This document shows positions 6,871 through 10,442 of a stretch of DNA of 10,442 bases, in pieces. The stretch is from PeH17 sp964414925 (GTDB taxonomy: Bacteria; Bacillota; Clostridia; Christensenellales; CAG-138). The DNA lies in NCBI GenBank assembly GCA_964414925.1, contig CAYPXV010000053.1, forward strand, positions 1 to 10,442. The letters run 5' to 3'. Below the pieces are notes generated by a model. It did not search any database, had not been told where the DNA came from, and was given only the letters and a program-made list of their open reading frames with translations. The position numbers and the translations under genes are program-made. The first letter of the stretch is position 1. The number at the start of each line of letters is the position of its first letter.

Positions 6871-7395
6871 ATGAGAGAAATTGACATTAAAGAACTGAAA
6901 CTCAACCCATTCACGGATTTTGCCGACGACTGGATGCTGCTCAGTGCAGGAAATGAAAAGACGGGATACAACACCATGACCGTTTCATGGGGACATCTGG
7001 GTTCGATATGGGGTAGAAATTCAAGTGACGGATGGGGTTTACCGACCGTTGTCTGCTATGTTCGTCCGAGTCGTTATACCAAAGAATTTATGGATAAAGA
7101 GGATATCTTCACCGTATCCCACTTCGCATCAGAACATAAAAAAGACCTTGCGTATCTCGGAAGCCATTCAGGCAGAGACGGCGATAAGCTTGCCGAAACA
7201 AAGCTTACTCCCGTGTTCGATGATGACACCGTCTTTTTCGAACAGGCGGATTACGTTCTTATTTGCCGTAAAATCTATCAAGCTCCGATAAAGGAGGAAG
7301 GCTTTATCGAGCAGGAGATGATGGAGCATAACTACCCCAAAAAGGATTTCCACGATTTTTATATCGGTGAAATAATCAAAGTTTTGGTAAAATAA
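6871..7395 (+). CDS. Flavin reductase-like FMN-binding split-barrel protein
   Basis: The 174 residues resemble the flavin reductase-like family (split barrel, FMN-binding). Characteristic segments are YNTMTVSWGHLGSIWG (about 33-48), a VVCYVRPSRYTKEFM strand-helix (about 60-75), FTVSHF (about 79-84), the LGSHSGRDGDK loop (about 96-106) and the C-terminal FYIGEIIKVL. Members reduce flavins or other small electron acceptors with NAD(P)H, or simply bind FMN. The precise substrate is not readable from sequence. There is no signal peptide, so it is cytoplasmic. It is the first gene after a strong promoter, and the large dockerin gene follows after 18 bases, so the two are probably co-transcribed. 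A link between a cytoplasmic flavoprotein and a secreted dockerin protein is not obvious and may be incidental. Confidence 0.88.
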   Translation: MREIDIKELKLNPFTDFADDWMLLSAGNEKTGYNTMTVSWGHLGSIWGRNSSDGWGLPTVVCYVRPSRYTKEFMDKEDIFTVSHFASEHKKDLAYLGSHSGRDGDKLAETKLTPVFDDDTVFFEQADYVLICRKIYQAPIKEEGFIEQEMMEHNYPKKDFHDFYIGEIIKVLVK

Positions 7396-7413
7396 ATTTA
7401 AGGAGAAAACGAA

Positions 7414-10032
7414 ATGAAAAGATTAACCGCAATTTTACTTTCGTTCATACTGCTTTTTTCCTCGTTGACGTTTGTTTTCGCTCAAGCGGATACGACTGTA
7501 GGCAGCGAAACGGAAGGTAAGGTCTTTGCAGGCTTTGCAAGATTTAAGTTCTCGAACGGTTCGACACATACGACAACCGCATTGAAGTTTGTGGGCTTCA
7601 ATGCCGAAAACCCGCAGTCAACGCAGGACTTACTCGTGACTGACGATTTGGATTCCTACGGTGCCGTAATTATCGACGGTACGGTCTATGCTTTTGCGCA
7701 TCCCTACAGTGAAGGTTATGACGATATAGGTAATGACAGACTTTACCGTATCACGACCGACGGCAATTGGAGTGCTACTCCCGTCGGCAACGGATACGAT
7801 TATCTGAATGTTGTTTCAATGACCTATGCGGAGGATATCGACACCATCTATGCGCTTGTCCATAACGAGGAGGATATTCATGACCATCTCATGATAGTGG
7901 ACAGAAATTCGGGTACTCTTAGCGAAGTATTGGATCTTTCCGCAGCAGGTGTGCGTATCAGACAAGCTATCGCTTATATCGGCGACGGAAAATTCTTCGC
8001 AGTTCAATATGTATCGGGCAACGGAATAATCTTTGACCTTACAGGACGTACTCTTGAAGTGCTTGATAACATTATCAATACGACCTTTGAAGCTGTTGAA
8101 GCCATGTACTATGATGCGGAGGATAATGCCATATATGCAACGATAACTCAACACCTTTATAACGGTACATACGGTAGGCTCTACTGCATAGACCCCGCAA
8201 CGGCTCAATTTACCGATATGGGAATTGTCGGGCAGGGACTCGGTTATTCGATGAAGAGCATCTTCCCGATAGACATGGATATTACCGCTCCGTCAACTCC
8301 TTCTCAGGAGGAATTTGATGCCGCTATCAATGCCGACGGCAGTAATTTGACGTTCAAAAATGATAAATCAACACCATGGATAATCGTTGAAGAAAACGGC
8401 AGAATCTATGTTCGTTCCGCAATTCAGGATCAACACAGTTCATCTTCTTCCGTAACCGCAACATTCAATAACCTCACTGCGGGTCAGGTACTCAGCTTTG
8501 ACTGGGGCGTTTCAAGCGAGAATAATTATGACTGGTTATCGTTCTATGCTAACGAAACAAGGGTACAGCGTATAAGCGGAACACAGAGTTTTGCGAGCTA
8601 TTCCTATACCGTTCCTTCCGACGGAAACTACATTTTTAAGTGGACATATTCGAAAGACAGCAGTGTTTCAAACGGAAATGACTGTGGTTTTATCGATAAC
8701 GTTTCCCTGACAGGTACTCAACCCGAACCGGTTTTATCCGAAGACCTTTTAAACGATGCGCTCAATGTTACCGGCGGTACGCTTGAATTTATCGATGACC
8801 CGATTAATCCGTGGCAGATCGATACGAGCGAAAGCGGAAGAATGAGCATTGTTTCAACCGTTCACGGTCATTCGCAAAATCAGGCAGTTTGTCTCAGAAT
8901 ACGAGATTCCCATGCGGGCGATGCAATCAGATTCGATTGGAAAACAGTAGGCGAATACGATGTCAACATTCTGTTCTTCAGAATCAACAGTGCCGTTGTT
9001 GAAACAATGACGGGCACCGGTTCGTGGGAAAGTTTCATTTATATCGTCCCCGAAGACGGAGATTATGTCTTTACATGGAGCTACTCGGAGGCAACAGGCG
9101 AAGATTCACTTTCCGCCGATGCAACGACCGACGGTTACGGCTGGGTTGATAATATCGAGTACATCCGTGAATACGGTGATCCTTTCGCTCCCTCTCCCGA
9201 TACCCCGAATCAGCAGTCATTTGATGCGGCAGCCAATGCCGCAGGCGAAAGCAGGACGTTCCAAAACGACCTTGTTAATCCTTGGCAGATTGCTAATGTT
9301 GACGGTAGAAACTGCGTAGTGAGCGATATTGCGGGCATGGCAAAGACCGACAGTTCCTTCACGATTAATACGGGCTACCTTGAAGCAGGCACTACAATAT
9401 CGTTCGACTGGAAAGCGGATTCACAGGAAGTCTATGATGCTCTTTCAATAACGCTGAACGGCTCTCCCCGTATGGAAATTTCAGGTCAGACCGATTGGAC
9501 AACTCAGACCATTACAATAGAATATTCCGATTATTACACAATCGGCTGGCGTTACAGCAAGGATTACGGAATCGATTCCTACTCCGATAGGGTTTGGGTG
9601 GATAATATTAAAATCACCCCCGTTTATACCCTTGAATATCATACCGCAACATTCGTAGACGGTTATGATGACTCGGTAATTATGACTATTAATGTTCCGG
9701 ATGGTTATTTCGTAAATTACCCCGACCATGCTCCCGTTCATCTCGGTTATGAATTTATCGGTTGGCAAGGTCAGACTGTCGATATTACTTCAGATGTTGT
9801 CATAACCGCAGTCTATATCCCAAGAGGAACCGAACCCCCTGCCGGTCTGCTCGGCGATGTCAACGGTGACGGTGTAGTAAATATTACCGACGCAACCGCT
9901 GTCCTGCGCCACGTAATGCGTCTGCACCTCATCCCCGGTGCTTATTTAGACAACGCCGATGTCAACGGTGACGGCATAATCAATACCGCCGATGCAACAT
10001 TGATTATCAGAATCGCAATGAATCTGTACTGA
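7414..10032 (+). CDS. Large secreted dockerin protein with triplicated jelly-roll-like modules
   Basis: The 872 residues comprise a signal peptide (about 1-25, VFAQA), a beta-rich N-terminal region (about 30-290) with repeated strand patterns such as RLYRITTDG, TIYALVH and RLYCIDPATAQF that suggest a beta-propeller, three related modules (about 298-435, 442-586, 600-737), an InlB-like repeat (about 740-803) and a type I dockerin (about 812-872). Each module has the pattern FDW, then a polar stretch, ISGT or a variant, a DGxYxFxWxYSKD-like strand and WVDNI or FIDNV. This resembles carbohydrate- or ligand-binding jelly rolls or MAM-like folds. The dockerin has two canonical calcium loops (Asp815-Asp826 and Asp849-Asp860). 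No catalytic signature is recognised and no membrane anchor is present. AGGAG lies eight bases before the ATG. It is probably held on the cell surface by the cohesin protein encoded at 5051-5905. Confidence 0.9.
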   Translation: MKRLTAILLSFILLFSSLTFVFAQADTTVGSETEGKVFAGFARFKFSNGSTHTTTALKFVGFNAENPQSTQDLLVTDDLDSYGAVIIDGTVYAFAHPYSEGYDDIGNDRLYRITTDGNWSATPVGNGYDYLNVVSMTYAEDIDTIYALVHNEEDIHDHLMIVDRNSGTLSEVLDLSAAGVRIRQAIAYIGDGKFFAVQYVSGNGIIFDLTGRTLEVLDNIINTTFEAVEAMYYDAEDNAIYATITQHLYNGTYGRLYCIDPATAQFTDMGIVGQGLGYSMKSIFPIDMDITAPSTPSQEEFDAAINADGSNLTFKNDKSTPWIIVEENGRIYVRSAIQDQHSSSSSVTATFNNLTAGQVLSFDWGVSSENNYDWLSFYANETRVQRISGTQSFASYSYTVPSDGNYIFKWTYSKDSSVSNGNDCGFIDNVSLTGTQPEPVLSEDLLNDALNVTGGTLEFIDDPINPWQIDTSESGRMSIVSTVHGHSQNQAVCLRIRDSHAGDAIRFDWKTVGEYDVNILFFRINSAVVETMTGTGSWESFIYIVPEDGDYVFTWSYSEATGEDSLSADATTDGYGWVDNIEYIREYGDPFAPSPDTPNQQSFDAAANAAGESRTFQNDLVNPWQIANVDGRNCVVSDIAGMAKTDSSFTINTGYLEAGTTISFDWKADSQEVYDALSITLNGSPRMEISGQTDWTTQTITIEYSDYYTIGWRYSKDYGIDSYSDRVWVDNIKITPVYTLEYHTATFVDGYDDSVIMTINVPDGYFVNYPDHAPVHLGYEFIGWQGQTVDITSDVVITAVYIPRGTEPPAGLLGDVNGDGVVNITDATAVLRHVMRLHLIPGAYLDNADVNGDGIINTADATLIIRIAMNLY
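8305..9624 (+). repeat. Three tandem protein modules inside the large dockerin gene
   Basis: Module 1 covers about 8305-8718, module 2 about 8737-9171 and module 3 about 9211-9624. They share the opening pattern ending in PW and I (TPWII, NPWQI, NPWQI), the central FDW and the closing xIDNV/WVDNI. The modules have diverged at both protein and DNA level, so this is an old duplication and not a recent tandem repeat. Modules 1 and 3 share FDAAxNA openings and SKD strands and look more alike. Confidence 0.75.
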
Positions 10033-10052
10033 TTCGGTTAATTAAACAAAAT

Positions 10053-10088
10053 AGGCTATGCGGCTTAATCCCTTTGTCCGCATAGCCT
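10053..10088 (+). terminator. Hairpin downstream of the large dockerin gene
   Basis: A perfect 11-bp stem (AGGCTATGCGG and its complement) with a 14-base loop begins 20 bases after the stop at 10032. It is followed by GTTTGCGATTTAAAAT, a broken T tract, so it is a plausible but not ideal intrinsic terminator. Some readthrough into the next gene at 10129 is possible, since I see no clear promoter between them. Confidence 0.65.
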
Positions 10089-10128
10089 GTTTGCGATTTA
10101 AAATATTTGACACAATAAGGAAACTTAC

Positions 10129-10442
10129 ATGACCTTAATCCATGCATTTGATTACGTATTTGAAGTAAATATCGTTGAAACAGCAAATTATTACAATTCC
10201 CATTCACTTTGTAACTGTGATCACTGTCAATATTTCTATAATCATATCGGCGGTAAATTTCCTAAACTCGAAAAATTCCTGACCGAATTCGGCATCGACG
10301 TATCAAAACCCGATGAAATCTCCTCGACCGAGTCGTATAACTCAATCGATTATCTCTGCGTTGATTATACCGCCTGCGGCAACATCATCACAATGGGAAA
10401 ATACGAGATAGACATATATGACAACCTCTTCTTAAGCATTGT
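10129..10442 (+). CDS. Hypothetical protein with CxCxxC motif (5' part only)
   Basis: An open frame starts at the ATG at 10129 and runs off the window edge, giving 104 complete codons. AAGGAA lies eight bases before the ATG. The visible part begins MTLIHAFDYVFEVNIV and carries a Cys cluster LCNCDHCQYFY (about residues 28-38), preceded by YYNSHS and followed by a segment like PKLEKFLTEFGIDVSKPDE. The CxCxxC cluster may bind a metal. I recall similar uncharacterised proteins from Clostridia but cannot name a family. No signal peptide is seen, so it is probably cytoplasmic. Full length is unknown. Confidence 0.75.
   Translation, partial: MTLIHAFDYVFEVNIVETANYYNSHSLCNCDHCQYFYNHIGGKFPKLEKFLTEFGIDVSKPDEISSTESYNSIDYLCVDYTACGNIITMGKYEIDIYDNLFLSI

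Noticed and set aside
7816..8208. Minus-strand open frame of 130 codons inside the large dockerin gene
   Set aside because: It is antisense to a clear coding region and its protein has no family features.
10107..10112. TTGACA resembling a -35 box before the gene at 10129
   Set aside because: A -10 at the proper distance would fall at the start codon itself, so it cannot drive this gene.

Overview
The window looks like a chromosomal segment of an anaerobic Clostridia member, probably an Oscillospirales/Ruminococcaceae-type gut organism. This is an inference from moderate GC, strong AAGGAG ribosome binding sites, sigma-A promoters, Gram-positive signal peptides, and above all a cohesin protein lying among dockerin proteins with InlB-type repeats. 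No rRNA, tRNA, CRISPR array, insertion sequence or phage gene is visible.

Layout: The left edge holds the last 18 codons of a plus-strand gene, then a bidirectional hairpin terminator. Positions 183-5905 form a tight minus-strand operon of five genes. In transcription order these are a membrane-anchored single-cohesin protein, a secreted thioredoxin-fold protein with an InlB-like repeat and a dockerin, a peptidyl-tRNA hydrolase fused to D-serine ammonia-lyase, GlmM, and a GlmU-like left-handed beta-helix protein without the pyrophosphorylase domain. A near-consensus promoter (TTGATA, 17 bp, TATAAT with extended -10) lies just before the cohesin gene. Positions 6065-6631 hold a separate minus-strand gene for a Cys/His-rich protein with its own promoter. 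Across a 239-bp divergent region, a plus-strand promoter (TTGACA, 17 bp, TATGAT) starts a two-gene unit: a flavin-reductase-like protein and an 872-residue secreted protein with a propeller-like N-terminus, three copies of a jelly-roll-like module, an InlB-like repeat and a dockerin. A hairpin follows, then the start of a plus-strand gene with a CxCxxC motif that runs off the edge.

How the genes may work together: the two dockerin proteins share the same tail (InlB-like repeat, short linker, dockerin). The single-cohesin protein is anchored in the membrane, so it could hold them at the cell surface as a small cohesin-dockerin system with no recognisable glycosidase in the window. The surface genes share an operon with amino-sugar precursor synthesis (GlmM) and D-serine breakdown, which suggests an envelope theme. 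The most unusual objects are the Pth-DsdA fusion and the thioredoxin-like dockerin protein, whose CxxC site is reduced to SxxC.
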